This document shows, piece after piece, positions 7,825 through 16,585 of a stretch of DNA of 43,343 nucleotides. The translations under genes and the position numbers were made by a program. The stretch's first letter is position 1, and every line of letters starts with the position of its first letter. Source of the DNA: Fimbriimonadaceae bacterium (GTDB lineage Bacteria; Armatimonadota; Fimbriimonadia; Fimbriimonadales; Fimbriimonadaceae); NCBI GenBank assembly GCA_025934835.1, contig JAICWL010000019.1, forward strand, positions 1 through 43,343, given 5' to 3'. The notes beneath the pieces are model-generated. The model saw only the letters and a program-made list of their open reading frames with translations. It was not told the DNA's origin and did no database searches.

Positions 7825-10800
7825 ATGGCGCACCGGATCACTTTCACTTTGGCGGCGTTCGCCGCCGCGCCGTACGCGATTATCGCGCTGGCCGGCCAGC
7901 AGCCCGCGCCGAAGGTGAAAAACGCCTCGGAAGCTTTAACGCTTTTCAAGGCGCACTGCGTGACGTGCCATTCGGGTACGGACGCGCCCGGAGGACTCAG
8001 CCTTTCGAGCATCGACGGACTTCGGAAGGGAGGCGTTTCCGGCAAGCTGTTCATTCCTGGTGATTCGAAGAACTCGCTGATCATGCAGCGAATTCGGGGT
8101 CAGCTTGGCAAACCCCAGATGCCGATGGGTTTCGCGCCGCTCGTACCCGAGGATGCGGACAAGATCGCGCGCTGGATCGATTCCGGGGCCTCGCTAGATC
8201 CTGGCGAAGCCACGCATTGGGCCTACCGCAAACCGAAGATGCCCGCGCCGCCTTTGGTGAAGCTCCGAAGCTGGGTGAGGAATCCTATCGACGCGTTCGT
8301 TCTCGCACGGCTCGAGAAGGAGCGGCTTCAACCTTCGCCGGAGGCTTCCAGGGAGACGCTGATCCGAAGGGTGAGTCTGGACCTGACCGGGCTGCCGCCG
8401 ACGATCGCCGAGATCGACGCATTCGTTAACGACAAGAAGCCGGGGGCGTACGAGCGAGTCGTGGACCGGCTGCTCAGCTCGAAGCACTACGGCGAGAGAC
8501 AGGCGCTTCCTTGGCTGGACCTATCGCGGTACGCAGACTCCGACGGCTATGAGAAGGATCTGAGCCGCACCTCTTGGAAGTATCGCGACTGGCTGATTCA
8601 GGCATTCAATAGAAACGAGCCGTACAACCAGTTCATCGTCGACCAAATCGCAGGGGATCTGCTTCCGCATCCGAGCACCGACGAGCTGATCGCGACCGGA
8701 TTCAATCGGAACACGATGTTCAACCGGGAAGGGGGTGTCGACCAGGCGGAGGCGCATTTCAACGTGGTGGTGGACCGGGTGGGCACCACAGCGACAGTGT
8801 TTCTCGGGTCGACCCTGCAGTGCGCCCGCTGCCACGACCACAAGTACGACCCGTTCACCCAGCGCGATTTTTATCGCATGGCTGCGTTTTTCGACAACTC
8901 CGCGATCTATCCACGGGGCCCAAAAGACGTGGGCGAGGAGAAATGGTTCGAAGCGGAGCTGAGGACCCCGTCGCCGGAGCAGTCCGCTCGCGAGCGGAAG
9001 CTGTCGACTGGTGTCGTGGAGCTGAAACGGAGGATCGACACCGATTTGCAAAGTCTTGGCGATAGTTTCGCGAGTTGGAAGCGCGCTGCCGGCTCGCCTG
9101 CAGAATGGTCGGCATTGCCGCCCTCCAGAGCCGTGGCCGAGAGCGGCGCCAAGCTCGAGATGCAAAAGGACGGGTCGGTGCTCGCAACGGGCCAAAATTC
9201 TCCTCGCGACACGTACTCGCTTGATTTTCGACCGCCGGCAGGACCGCTAACGGCGCTGCGTATCGAAGCGCTGACCGATCCAAGCTTGACCGCGATGGGT
9301 CCCGGACGGGCGGATAACGGCAATTTCGTGCTTACGGGGGTGAGCGCGAGTCTGGACAAGAAGCCGGTTGACCTCGTGTTGGCCGCGACCGATTACGCGC
9401 AGCGGGACTTCGACCCGGCGGGCGTTCTCGCCCACAACAAGAGCACCGGCTGGGCGATCAGCGGCGCAATGGGGAAGCCGCACGAGCTGATCCTGCTGAC
9501 GTCGAAGCCTATCGACGTAAAGGCCGGAGAGGTGCTGCACCTGAGCTTAGAGCAGCAGTCTCCATATGTCGGGCACAACCTCGGGCGGTTCAGAATCTCG
9601 ACATCGGCCTCAGAAGCTCCCACGGTCGAAGTTGCCCCGGAAGCTGTGCGATCGATGCTTCGAACCGGCAAGCTCGACGACTCGAAGCTGCTGGCGTATT
9701 ATCGGACGGTCGCTCCGTCGCTCGGCGCGCTCCGGGTTCGCCTATCGATAGACCAGAAGGAATTAAGCGAGCTGGACGACCAGATCCCGACCGCTTTGGT
9801 GATGCGGGACAACCCTGTGAAGGGCCCGCTCAAAACGCACGTGCACACCAGGGGCGAGTTCCTGAGCCCTGCGGAGGAGGTCGAGGCGGGCGTTCCGAAG
9901 ATCTTCGCTCAGCTCACCAAGGAAGAGCCACAAAACCGGCTCGGGCTTGCCGAGTGGCTGGCCTCCAAGGACAACCCGCTCACCGCGCGCGTCCAGGTGA
10001 ACCGGCTTTGGGAGCAGTGCTTCGGCAGAGGAATCGTCGAGACTAGCGAGGACTTCGGCACGCAGGGCTCGCCTCCTTCGCATCCCGAGCTTCTGGACTG
10101 GCTCGCGTGCAAGCTGATGGCGGAGAATTGGAATCTCAAGGCGATCAACCGTCTCATCGTCACTTCGGCGACTTACCGGCAGTCCAGCCGCGCAACCGAG
10201 AAGCTGCTCCGCGACGATCCTCAGAATATATTGCTGGCCCGTGGTCCCAGATTCAGGCTGGACGCCGAGGCGATTCGCGACACGGAGCTGACTGCTGCAG
10301 GCTTGCTGGACCCGGAGATTGGCGGGCCGAGCGTTTTTCCTTATCAGCCGGACGGCGTTTGGGACAACCCGTTCAGCGACGAGAAGTGGCCGATGAGCAC
10401 GCATGGTGAGCAGTACCGGCGCGGGCTCTATACGTTCTGGAAGCGGACGTCGCCGTATCCGTCGTTCCTTAGCTTGGATGCCACAAGCAGGGAATCGTGC
10501 ACTGTGCGCCGCATCCGGACGAATACGCCTCTTCAAGCCTTGGCGCTGCTGAACGATACCGCGACCTTCGATGCGGCCAAAGCGTTGGCCAAACGGATGA
10601 TGGGCGCCGGCGCTGATGACAAGGGAATATCGCTCGGCTTTCGCTTGTGCACCTCGCGCCGACCGGAAGCGAGTGAGAAAAGCCGGCTGTTGGCTCTGCT
10701 CGGCAAGGAGCGGCAGCGATACAGGGCCGACCGCAAGCGAGCGGGCGAGCTGGCAGGCGGTGTAGATGCCGCCGCGTGGACGATGGTCGCAAACGTGCTT

Positions 10801-10833
10801 CTGAATCTGGACGAGACGATTACGAAGCAGTAG
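7825..10833 (+). CDS. PSD1 protein with planctomycete cytochrome c domain (PSCyt1-DUF1549-DUF1553)
   Basis: Large 1002-residue protein of a family abundant in Planctomycetota, Verrucomicrobiota and Armatimonadota. Domains in order: signal peptide or anchor (about 1-24), cytochrome-like PSCyt1 with haem motif Cys45-VT-Cys48-His49 and a Met-rich ligand region (QMPMGFAPL), PSCyt2/DUF1549 (about 130-345, with [12 protein letters not shown]), a variable carbohydrate-binding-like middle part, and PSD1/DUF1553 (about 690-960, with [13 protein letters not shown] and [24 protein letters not shown]). A Shine-Dalgarno AAGGAG lies 5 nt before the ATG. The exact function is unknown; the family is proposed to act in redox-linked periplasmic sugar breakdown. 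The usual DUF1501 partner gene is absent here. The 3' end overlaps convergent hisI by 14 bp. Confidence 0.92.
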   Translation: MAHRITFTLAAFAAAPYAIIALAGQQPAPKVKNASEALTLFKAHCVTCHSGTDAPGGLSLSSIDGLRKGGVSGKLFIPGDSKNSLIMQRIRGQLGKPQMPMGFAPLVPEDADKIARWIDSGASLDPGEATHWAYRKPKMPAPPLVKLRSWVRNPIDAFVLARLEKERLQPSPEASRETLIRRVSLDLTGLPPTIAEIDAFVNDKKPGAYERVVDRLLSSKHYGERQALPWLDLSRYADSDGYEKDLSRTSWKYRDWLIQAFNRNEPYNQFIVDQIAGDLLPHPSTDELIATGFNRNTMFNREGGVDQAEAHFNVVVDRVGTTATVFLGSTLQCARCHDHKYDPFTQRDFYRMAAFFDNSAIYPRGPKDVGEEKWFEAELRTPSPEQSARERKLSTGVVELKRRIDTDLQSLGDSFASWKRAAGSPAEWSALPPSRAVAESGAKLEMQKDGSVLATGQNSPRDTYSLDFRPPAGPLTALRIEALTDPSLTAMGPGRADNGNFVLTGVSASLDKKPVDLVLAATDYAQRDFDPAGVLAHNKSTGWAISGAMGKPHELILLTSKPIDVKAGEVLHLSLEQQSPYVGHNLGRFRISTSASEAPTVEVAPEAVRSMLRTGKLDDSKLLAYYRTVAPSLGALRVRLSIDQKELSELDDQIPTALVMRDNPVKGPLKTHVHTRGEFLSPAEEVEAGVPKIFAQLTKEEPQNRLGLAEWLASKDNPLTARVQVNRLWEQCFGRGIVETSEDFGTQGSPPSHPELLDWLACKLMAENWNLKAINRLIVTSATYRQSSRATEKLLRDDPQNILLARGPRFRLDAEAIRDTELTAAGLLDPEIGGPSVFPYQPDGVWDNPFSDEKWPMSTHGEQYRRGLYTFWKRTSPYPSFLSLDATSRESCTVRRIRTNTPLQALALLNDTATFDAAKALAKRMMGAGADDKGISLGFRLCTSRRPEASEKSRLLALLGKERQRYRADRKRAGELAGGVDAAAWTMVANVLLNLDETITKQ

Positions 10834-11197
10834 GGGGCTCTTCCAGCCGCTCGGAATTCAGGGCCAGGCCGTCAAGCGTCAAGTCGCGAAAGAAGCAGGT
10901 TCGATAGTTTTCGTGGCAGGCAGCCCCGGTTTGGTCCACGGTGATGAGCAGCGCGTCCTGGTCGCAGTCCACGGCGACCTTGCGCACTCGCTGCACATGC
11001 CCGCTCGTTTCGCCTTTGACCCAATACTTTTGCCTCGACCGACTCCAATAGGTGCAGAGCCCGGACTCGAGCGTGCGGCTAAGGGATTCGGCGTTCATCC
11101 AGGCCATCATCAGCACCTGGCCGTTCGATTCATCTTGAATGATCGCGGGAATGAGGCCGTCCGAATTGAACTTAAGGTCCGGAATCGGGTTCGGCAT
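10820..11197 (-). CDS. hisI: phosphoribosyl-AMP cyclohydrolase
   Basis: Third step of histidine biosynthesis, opening the adenine ring of phosphoribosyl-AMP. The 125-residue stand-alone HisI domain (no fused HisE) shows the family motifs MMAWMNAESL, YWSRSRQKYWVKGETSGH and DCDQDALLITVDQ, then CHENYRTCFF with the zinc-binding cysteines. It is isolated from other his genes in the window. A TAACCT box ends 6 nt before the ATG. Its 3' end lies inside the end of the convergent PSD1 gene. Confidence 0.95.
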   Translation of the reverse strand: MPNPIPDLKFNSDGLIPAIIQDESNGQVLMMAWMNAESLSRTLESGLCTYWSRSRQKYWVKGETSGHVQRVRKVAVDCDQDALLITVDQTGAACHENYRTCFFRDLTLDGLALNSERLEEPPTAS

Positions 11198-11203
11198 TTC
11201 AAG

Positions 11204-11209
11204 AGGTTA
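11204..11209 (-). promoter_or_regulatory. -10 box of hisI
   Basis: Minus strand TAACCT ends 6 nt before the hisI ATG, the same spacing as at fabI and nuoA. Confidence 0.5.
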
Positions 11210-11280
11210 CCAGGCGTAAGATCGGGCGTACCCTTTAACATTGAACGATCGCCGGGATATGATGGATCATCGCAACGAAC

Positions 11281-12219
11281 ATGAAAACTGCGCACGCAAT
11301 CGACAGCCATACGGAAGGCGAGCCGACGAGGGTGATCGTCCAAGGCGGTCCGACTCTCGAGGGCACGAGCGTGGGCGAAAAGGCCAGGCGGCTCGCTGCC
11401 GATCATGACGCCTTTCGGCGCGCCGTGGTGTGCGAGCCGAGGGGCTACGACGCTTTGGTCGGCGCGCTGCTGGTCGAACCCTGCGATGCGGAAGCCGAAT
11501 ATGGCGTGATCTTCTTCAACAACGTGGGGTTGTTGGGTATGTGCGGTCACGGCCTGATCGGCACGGTCCGAACGCTCGCGTATCTCGATCGGATCGGTCC
11601 GGGCGAGCACCGGTTCGAAACGCCTGCGGGCCTGGTGCGGGCCGTGCTGCACGACGACGGCTCGGTGAGTGTGTTCAACGTCAAGAGCTACCGGTCCGCC
11701 AAGCAGATCGAGGTCGACGTGGACGGCTATGGGCGAATCCGCGGCGACGTGGCGTACGGAGGGAATTGGTTTTTCCTCACTGAGGAGCCCAAGATCCCGA
11801 TCCGTCTGGCGAGCCTAGGGGAGCTTACGGATTGCTCTACGAAAATACGACGAGCGCTTCGGGAGAACTGCTTTTGCGGCGACCGAGGTGAGGAGATCGA
11901 CCACGTCGAGATCTTCGGGCCGCCCGATCGCGACGATGCGGACAGCAAGAACTTCGTGCTGTGCCCGGGGCTGGCATACGATCGGTCTCCTTGCGGCACC
12001 GGAACCAGCGCGAAGCTCGCGTGCCTGGCCGCTGACGGCAAACTCGCGCCTGGCGCGAGGTGGGGCCAGGAAAGTCTTATCGGCACGCTGTTCGAAGCTC
12101 GTTACGAGCCAGCCGAAGGCGGCGTTCATCCGCAGATTCGTGGGTCCGCTTTCGTCACGGGCAGGATCGAATTGATCTTCGAGCCTGGCGACCCGCTCAA
12201 GGACGGCATTTCGACATGA
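11281..12219 (+). CDS. 4-hydroxyproline 2-epimerase (proline racemase family)
   Basis: Converts trans-4-hydroxy-L-proline to cis-4-hydroxy-D-proline, the first step of bacterial hydroxyproline breakdown. The 312-residue protein of the proline racemase family keeps both catalytic cysteines: Cys88 in MCGHG and Cys238 in SPCGTGTSA. Two cysteines argue for an epimerase or racemase and against trans-3-hydroxyproline dehydratase, in which the second Cys is Thr. The N-terminus IDSHTEGEPTRV is typical. The downstream dehydrogenase subunits and deaminase make hydroxyproline, not proline, the likely substrate (LhpA-like). Its TGA overlaps the ATG of the next gene (ATGA), so it heads a coupled operon. 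A TATGAT 17 nt upstream of the ATG may be the -10 box. Confidence 0.9.
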   Translation: MKTAHAIDSHTEGEPTRVIVQGGPTLEGTSVGEKARRLAADHDAFRRAVVCEPRGYDALVGALLVEPCDAEAEYGVIFFNNVGLLGMCGHGLIGTVRTLAYLDRIGPGEHRFETPAGLVRAVLHDDGSVSVFNVKSYRSAKQIEVDVDGYGRIRGDVAYGGNWFFLTEEPKIPIRLASLGELTDCSTKIRRALRENCFCGDRGEEIDHVEIFGPPDRDDADSKNFVLCPGLAYDRSPCGTGTSAKLACLAADGKLAPGARWGQESLIGTLFEARYEPAEGGVHPQIRGSAFVTGRIELIFEPGDPLKDGIST

Positions 12220-13328
12220 GTGAATCGTACGATGCCGTGGTTGTGGGGGCTGGCATCGTCGGATGCGCTTGCGCCTACTATTTGTCGAAGGACTTTCACC
12301 GGGTCCTGATTGTGGATCCGGGCCCGGTGGGCGGCGGCGCGACAGCGGAAGGGATGGGGCACCTCGTTGCCATGGACGATTCGGACGCACAGATGGCGTT
12401 GACTTCATATTCGCTGCGGCTCTGGTCGGAGCTCATGGACGATATGCCGCCGCAGTGCGAGGTTTCCAGAACCGGAACGATATGGATCGCCTCGACCGAT
12501 GACGAGCTCAAGGCGGCCGAGAAGAAGCGCAAGTACTACGACTCATATGGCGTGCCGAGCGAGGTCATCGACGAGTCCACTTTGCACGAAGAGGAGCCGA
12601 ATCTTCGAGAGGGACTGGCGGGCGGCCTGCTCGTGCCGAACGATGCGGTGGTCTATCCGCCGACTGCCGCCGGGTGGCTTCTTGACAAAGCGAAAGAACG
12701 CGGCTGCCGGCTTCTGCAGGGCAAGGCGGTGGGTCTGACGGGCTCTGAAGTCTCGCTGGACGACGGATCGCGGATTGCCGCCGGAGCGGTCGTGAATGCC
12801 GCTGGCTGCAACGCCGCCGAGTTGTCTCCCGGCATTGCGATCGAGCCGCGAAAGGGGCACCTGGCGATTACCGAGCGGTACCCGGGATTCGTGCGGCGAC
12901 AGCTCGTCGAGCTTGGCTACCTGGCGAGCGCGCATGCCTCCACTGGGGAATCCGTAGCGTTCAACGTGCAGCCGAGAAGCACGGGCCAGCTTTTGATCGG
13001 CTCGTCCAGGCAGTTCGCCGGCTGGGAGCGCGATGTCGACCGCCGAATCTTGGCCTCGATGCTGCGCAGGGCGGTGGAGTTCATGCCGAAGATCGGCACT
13101 TTGAGCTCGATTCGGGTGTGGACCGGCTTTCGACCGTCGACCCCGAGCAAGCTGCCCTTTATCGGCAGGGCAGCGGCGGACAGCGGCGTGTACCTTGCGA
13201 CCGGTCACGAAGGGCTCGGAATAACCACGTCACTCGGCACCGGCAAGATGCTTTCGGACATGATCGCCGGACGCGAGCCGGAAATCGATCCTGCGCCGTA
13301 CTCGGCAGGGGGCACAGGTCATGCCTGA
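12216..13328 (+). CDS. D-hydroxyproline dehydrogenase, FAD (DAO-type) subunit
   Basis: A 370-residue FAD-dependent amino acid oxidase-fold protein, the probable catalytic subunit oxidising cis-4-hydroxy-D-proline to a pyrroline-4-hydroxy-2-carboxylate. The Rossmann motif GAGIVG (residues 11-16) follows the start, and the C-terminal FAD-contact segment is TGHEGLGITTSLGTGKML. The start at 12216 overlaps the epimerase stop by 4 nt; an upstream in-frame extension to 12060 would lie inside the epimerase gene and is rejected. It resembles the beta (HcnC-like) subunit of the three-subunit dehydrogenases in pseudomonad hydroxyproline clusters. The small 2Fe-2S and NAD(P)-oxidoreductase-like subunits follow immediately. 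Confidence 0.85.
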   Translation: MSESYDAVVVGAGIVGCACAYYLSKDFHRVLIVDPGPVGGGATAEGMGHLVAMDDSDAQMALTSYSLRLWSELMDDMPPQCEVSRTGTIWIASTDDELKAAEKKRKYYDSYGVPSEVIDESTLHEEEPNLREGLAGGLLVPNDAVVYPPTAAGWLLDKAKERGCRLLQGKAVGLTGSEVSLDDGSRIAAGAVVNAAGCNAAELSPGIAIEPRKGHLAITERYPGFVRRQLVELGYLASAHASTGESVAFNVQPRSTGQLLIGSSRQFAGWERDVDRRILASMLRRAVEFMPKIGTLSSIRVWTGFRPSTPSKLPFIGRAAADSGVYLATGHEGLGITTSLGTGKMLSDMIAGREPEIDPAPYSAGGTGHA

Positions 13329-13572
13329 GGGTCACGTGACGGTTGTCGTCGATGGGGTTGCCATGCAGGCGGAATCGGGCGCGACGCTCGCTTCAGCGAT
13401 GCTTGCGGCTGGAATCGCCATTTTTCGCCGCTCGGTTTCGGGAGAGCCTCGCGCGCCACTTTGCGGCATGGGTGTGTGCCAGGAGTGCCGAGTCCGAGTG
13501 AACGGCGAAGCGCATACCCGCGCCTGCATGGTTTCTTGCGAGGATGGCATGGAGGTTTCGACAGGTGGCTGA
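13321..13572 (+). CDS. D-hydroxyproline dehydrogenase, small 2Fe-2S subunit
   Basis: An 83-residue ferredoxin-like protein (Fer2_4 type, HcnA-like). The four cluster cysteines are visible as Cys48-x4-Cys53-x2-Cys56 and Cys69 (CGMGVCQEC, then RACM). It would pass electrons between the two flavoprotein subunits. Its ATG lies 8 nt inside the end of the preceding gene, and its own end overlaps the next gene's GTG, consistent with a 1:1:1 complex made by coupled translation. Confidence 0.88.
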   Translation: MPEGHVTVVVDGVAMQAESGATLASAMLAAGIAIFRRSVSGEPRAPLCGMGVCQECRVRVNGEAHTRACMVSCEDGMEVSTGG

Positions 13573-14827
13573 TCGAGCCGACGTGCTTGTGGTGGGCGCC
13601 GGGCCGGCGGGAATCGCAGCCGCGGCGGCCGCAGCGGAGAGCGGCGCGTCGACTGCGCTGATCGACGACAACGAGGTCCCCGGCGGTCAGATATGGAGGG
13701 CGCGCAAGGGCGCGGCCGCCGAGGAGGCGCTTCCGAGCATCGATCGGCTTAGGCAATCGGGGGCTCGATTCCTAGGTGGCAGCTCGCTGATCGACCTGGC
13801 CGGCCCAGGGATGGCTATATTCGACGGGCGAGATGGGAATCGTGAAATGATGTTCGGCAGGCTTGTCATTGCCACGGGCGCAAGGGAGATCTTTCTGCCA
13901 TTCCCAGGCTGGACTCTGCCTGGCGTTTACGGCGCCGGTGGGCTGCAGGCGCTCGTCAAGGGAGGATTCCGCGTTGCGGGTCTGCGCGTCATCGTGGCAG
14001 GCTCGGGGCCGCTTCTGATTGCGGTGGCTTCTTATCTGCGGGAGAAGGGCGCCCACTTGCTTGCCGTGGCCGAGCAGGCTCCGATCAGCCGAATCGCCGG
14101 GTTCGGGGCGGGGCTGGCGCTTCACCCCAGAAAGCTGGGGCAGGCGATAGCGGGGCTGAGGCGTGGCGGCGCGTACCTCGCGGGAGTTTGGCCTGTAGAG
14201 GCGTACGGGAGCGAGAAGCTCGAAGGCGTGGCGCTCAGCACGGGACGCCGCAAGATGCATATCGCGTGCGACGCGCTGGCATGCGGATTTGGGTTGGAGC
14301 CCAACGTCGAGCTGGCCGCTTTGGCGGGGTGCGCCTTGGAGCGAGGTTTCGTCAAGGTTGATCGGCTGCAGAAGACGAGTGTCGAGGGAATCTATTGCGC
14401 AGGTGAGCCAACAGGGATCGGAGGCTTGGAGCTTTCGATCGTCGAGGGAAGGATTGCTGGCCTTGCGGCGGCGGGCCGGGAGGAGGAAGCGCGAGCGCTA
14501 TTCGGCCGGAGGGCGCACCACCTTGCTTTCGCCCGGCTCCTGGGTCGGACCTTCGAGCTGCGCCCCGAGCTGCGAAAACTGGCCGGTCCCGATACGGTCG
14601 TCTGCCGTTGCGAGGACGTGCGAATGGCGGTTCTCGCCGAGCAGACGTGCGCCCGAGCGGCCAAAATTCATACCAGGTGCGGTATGGGGCCGTGCCAGGG
14701 ACGGATTTGCGGCGCGGCCACCCGATTTATTTTCGGTTGGGAGCGAGACAGCGCCCGACCGCCGCTGAGCCCAGCGCCCCTAGGCGCCCTTACGCACGTC
14801 GAGATCAACGAAGGAGAAAACACGTGA
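13565..14827 (+). CDS. D-hydroxyproline dehydrogenase, NAD(P)-oxidoreductase-like FAD subunit
   Basis: A 420-residue pyridine-nucleotide-disulphide-oxidoreductase-fold subunit (HcnB-like). FAD motif GAGPAG lies at residues 11-16 and a second nucleotide-binding segment (VIVAGSGPLLI) near the middle. The C-terminal BFD-like 2Fe-2S site comprises Cys347-x-Cys349 (CRCEDV) and Cys372-x4-Cys377 (RCGMGPC). The GTG at 13565 is chosen because GGAGG stands 9 nt upstream; an in-frame ATG at 13544 would overlap that site and lies deeper in the previous gene. Its stop overlaps the GTG of the deaminase gene (GTGA). Confidence 0.87.
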   Translation: MADRADVLVVGAGPAGIAAAAAAAESGASTALIDDNEVPGGQIWRARKGAAAEEALPSIDRLRQSGARFLGGSSLIDLAGPGMAIFDGRDGNREMMFGRLVIATGAREIFLPFPGWTLPGVYGAGGLQALVKGGFRVAGLRVIVAGSGPLLIAVASYLREKGAHLLAVAEQAPISRIAGFGAGLALHPRKLGQAIAGLRRGGAYLAGVWPVEAYGSEKLEGVALSTGRRKMHIACDALACGFGLEPNVELAALAGCALERGFVKVDRLQKTSVEGIYCAGEPTGIGGLELSIVEGRIAGLAAAGREEEARALFGRRAHHLAFARLLGRTFELRPELRKLAGPDTVVCRCEDVRMAVLAEQTCARAAKIHTRCGMGPCQGRICGAATRFIFGWERDSARPPLSPAPLGALTHVEINEGENT

Positions 14828-15723
14828 ACTGGACCGGAGTCATCCCCGCGATCACCACGACATTCAACGCCGACATGTCGGTGGACTACGATTTCTTAGC
14901 CGAACATGCCAACTGGCTCATCGACTCCGGATGCGACGGCATCTTGGCGTTGGGGTCGCTAGGCGAAGGCGCGACGCTGGACGGCGATGAAAAGACCCGC
15001 ATCCTGGAGCGGCTCGTCGAGTCGGTCGGAGGACGCTCGCCGGTCGTCGCGGGCATCTCGGCGCTGGCGACACACCAGGCGGTCGCCTTGGCCAAAGACG
15101 CCGAGAAGATCGGCTGCGCGGGGCTCATGGTGCTGCCGGCGTACGTGTACAAGGGCGACTGGCTCGAGACGCGCGCGCACTTTGAAGCCGTTTTCCGGGC
15201 AACGAATCTGTCCTGCATGCTGTACAACAACCCGATCGCGTATTCGGTGGACGTGCTGCCGGAGCAGGTGTTGGAGCTCGCGCAGAGGAACCCGACTATG
15301 CACGCGGTTAAGGAATCGAGCTCGGACGTTCGGCGCGTGACTGCGATCAAGAACCTGCTCGGCGACAAGATCGCGATCTTCATGGGTGTGGACGATGCGA
15401 TCGTCGAAGGGGTGGAGGCGGGAGCCGTCGGCTGGATCGCCGGCTTGGTGAACGCTTTCCCGCGCGAGTCGGTGGAACTCTTCAATTTGGCCACGTCGGG
15501 CCGGCACGAGGAGGCGGCTGAGCTGTACCGGTGGTTTCTGCCGCTGCTTCGCCTGGACGTGGTGCCGAAATTCGTGCAGCTCATCAAACTGGCCCAGGAA
15601 GAGGTAGGCATGGGTTCGGCGCGGGTTCGTCCGCCGCGTCTGGAACTCTCCGGCGACGAGCTGAGCGACGCCAGGAGAGTGATCCGGGCCTCGATCCAGG
15701 ATCGGCCGAAGGTCCACGCGTAA
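14824..15723 (+). CDS. pyrroline-4-hydroxy-2-carboxylate deaminase (DapA family)
   Basis: A 299-residue TIM-barrel lyase of the dihydrodipicolinate synthase family. The Schiff-base Lys163 (HAVKESSSD) and the conserved Tyr134 (CMLYNNP) are present. Position at the end of the hydroxyproline operon points to delta1-pyrroline-4-hydroxy-2-carboxylate deaminase, giving 2-oxoglutarate semialdehyde and ammonia, rather than lysine synthesis. The GTG start at 14824 has AAGGAG 7 nt upstream and overlaps the preceding stop by 4 nt; a longer frame from 14608 lies inside the previous gene. The next enzyme of the pathway, 2-oxoglutarate semialdehyde dehydrogenase, is not in the operon. Confidence 0.87.
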   Translation: MNWTGVIPAITTTFNADMSVDYDFLAEHANWLIDSGCDGILALGSLGEGATLDGDEKTRILERLVESVGGRSPVVAGISALATHQAVALAKDAEKIGCAGLMVLPAYVYKGDWLETRAHFEAVFRATNLSCMLYNNPIAYSVDVLPEQVLELAQRNPTMHAVKESSSDVRRVTAIKNLLGDKIAIFMGVDDAIVEGVEAGAVGWIAGLVNAFPRESVELFNLATSGRHEEAAELYRWFLPLLRLDVVPKFVQLIKLAQEEVGMGSARVRPPRLELSGDELSDARRVIRASIQDRPKVHA

Positions 15724-15758
15724 GAGCGGGTTTCCGGTTGGGAAGTCAAGGTCTGTCG

Positions 15759-15764
15759 TACAAT
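15759..15764 (+). promoter_or_regulatory. -10 box before the 158-residue protein
   Basis: TACAAT ends 6 nt before the GTG at 15771; there is no Shine-Dalgarno. The spacing supports both the promoter and the choice of GTG as start. Confidence 0.55.
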
Positions 15765-15770
15765 GGCCTT

Positions 15771-16247
15771 GTGGAGAAGCAGGCGGGTCGACGCTGGAAA
15801 CCGTGGCTAGCAGCACTTATCGGGGCGGCAGTCGGCGTCGCCTCGTGGCCACTGGTGCGCCCTTCGTACCCGAATTACGGCTTTCTCGATGGCGCGCCGC
15901 CCCTTACCGTCACGCCGCTTGCGCGCAGTCATGACATGGGCTACGTGTACGCGGTGCCCCACTCGATGGCCGAGGTGTTGGGACGCGCAAAGCGCGAACT
16001 TGGCTTCGTGATCGACCGCAGCCAGCCCTCGGTTGGCAAAGACGCCCGGCTATTGACGGTTCCACGCTTCGACGGCGGACGAGTGCTGGTCGCCTCGATC
16101 CCGGACCGCCAGATTCTGCTCGTGCCCGGCAGGTCGTGGGTCGATCAGCGCGGAGCGGTGCGATACGAGCCGTCGAGTGCTGAGTGGACTACCGTAGAGG
16201 TGGTCGTCTTTCGGCGCGCGGGCTTCGTCGAGGGTATCCGGGGGTAG
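15771..16247 (+). CDS. membrane-anchored protein of unknown function
   Basis: A 158-residue protein that I do not recognise. It has a basic N-terminus followed by one hydrophobic segment (about 11-29, PWLAALIGAAVGVASWPLV), so it is anchored in the membrane or secreted, and then a soluble domain with YAVPHSMAEVLGRAKRELGF and alternating beta-like segments near the end. The GTG start is inferred from the TACAAT box 6 nt upstream. It follows the deaminase by 47 bp but seems to have its own promoter. Confidence 0.65.
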   Translation: MEKQAGRRWKPWLAALIGAAVGVASWPLVRPSYPNYGFLDGAPPLTVTPLARSHDMGYVYAVPHSMAEVLGRAKRELGFVIDRSQPSVGKDARLLTVPRFDGGRVLVASIPDRQILLVPGRSWVDQRGAVRYEPSSAEWTTVEVVVFRRAGFVEGIRG

Positions 16248-16321
16248 GCAGCCCGAACGTTCGGCAGCTAGCTTCAAGAGGTATCCTCTCACGCTGTAAT
16301 CCCGACGATTCAGAGATACCT

Positions 16322-16564
16322 ATGCGAGTTAGAAACAAGGAACTGCGTCAGCGCCGGCACAGAAAAGAGCAGGCCGTGAAGGCTGGGACGAAGGCCGCCA
16401 GCCAGGGCTCGGCAGAGAAGAAGGCTGCCGCCCCCAAGCCGCCGGAGCCCAAGAAGGCGGCTCCGAAGAAGGTAGCCGCCAAGAGCGCCGCCCCCAAGGC
16501 AGCCGAAGCGAAGAAGCCCGCGCCGAAGAAGAAGGCCGAGCCCGAAGCTCCCGCGGCCGAGTAA
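16322..16564 (+). CDS. small Lys/Ala/Pro-rich basic protein
   Basis: An 80-residue protein. The first 20 residues are strongly basic (MRVRNKELRQRRHRKEQAVK); the rest is a low-complexity tail of Ala, Lys and Pro with PKKAAPKK-like units, ending acidic (EPEAPAAE). Histone H1-like nucleoid proteins and the tails of some bacterial ribosomal or RNA-binding proteins look similar, so nucleic-acid binding is a guess from composition only. The ATG at 16322 is preceded by a possible promoter (TATCCT, 16282-16287). The next gene begins 21 bp after the stop. Confidence 0.6.
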   Translation: MRVRNKELRQRRHRKEQAVKAGTKAASQGSAEKKAAAPKPPEPKKAAPKKVAAKSAAPKAAEAKKPAPKKKAEPEAPAAE

Positions 16565-16585
16565 CGTTTCGGCCGGCTCTCCGCG

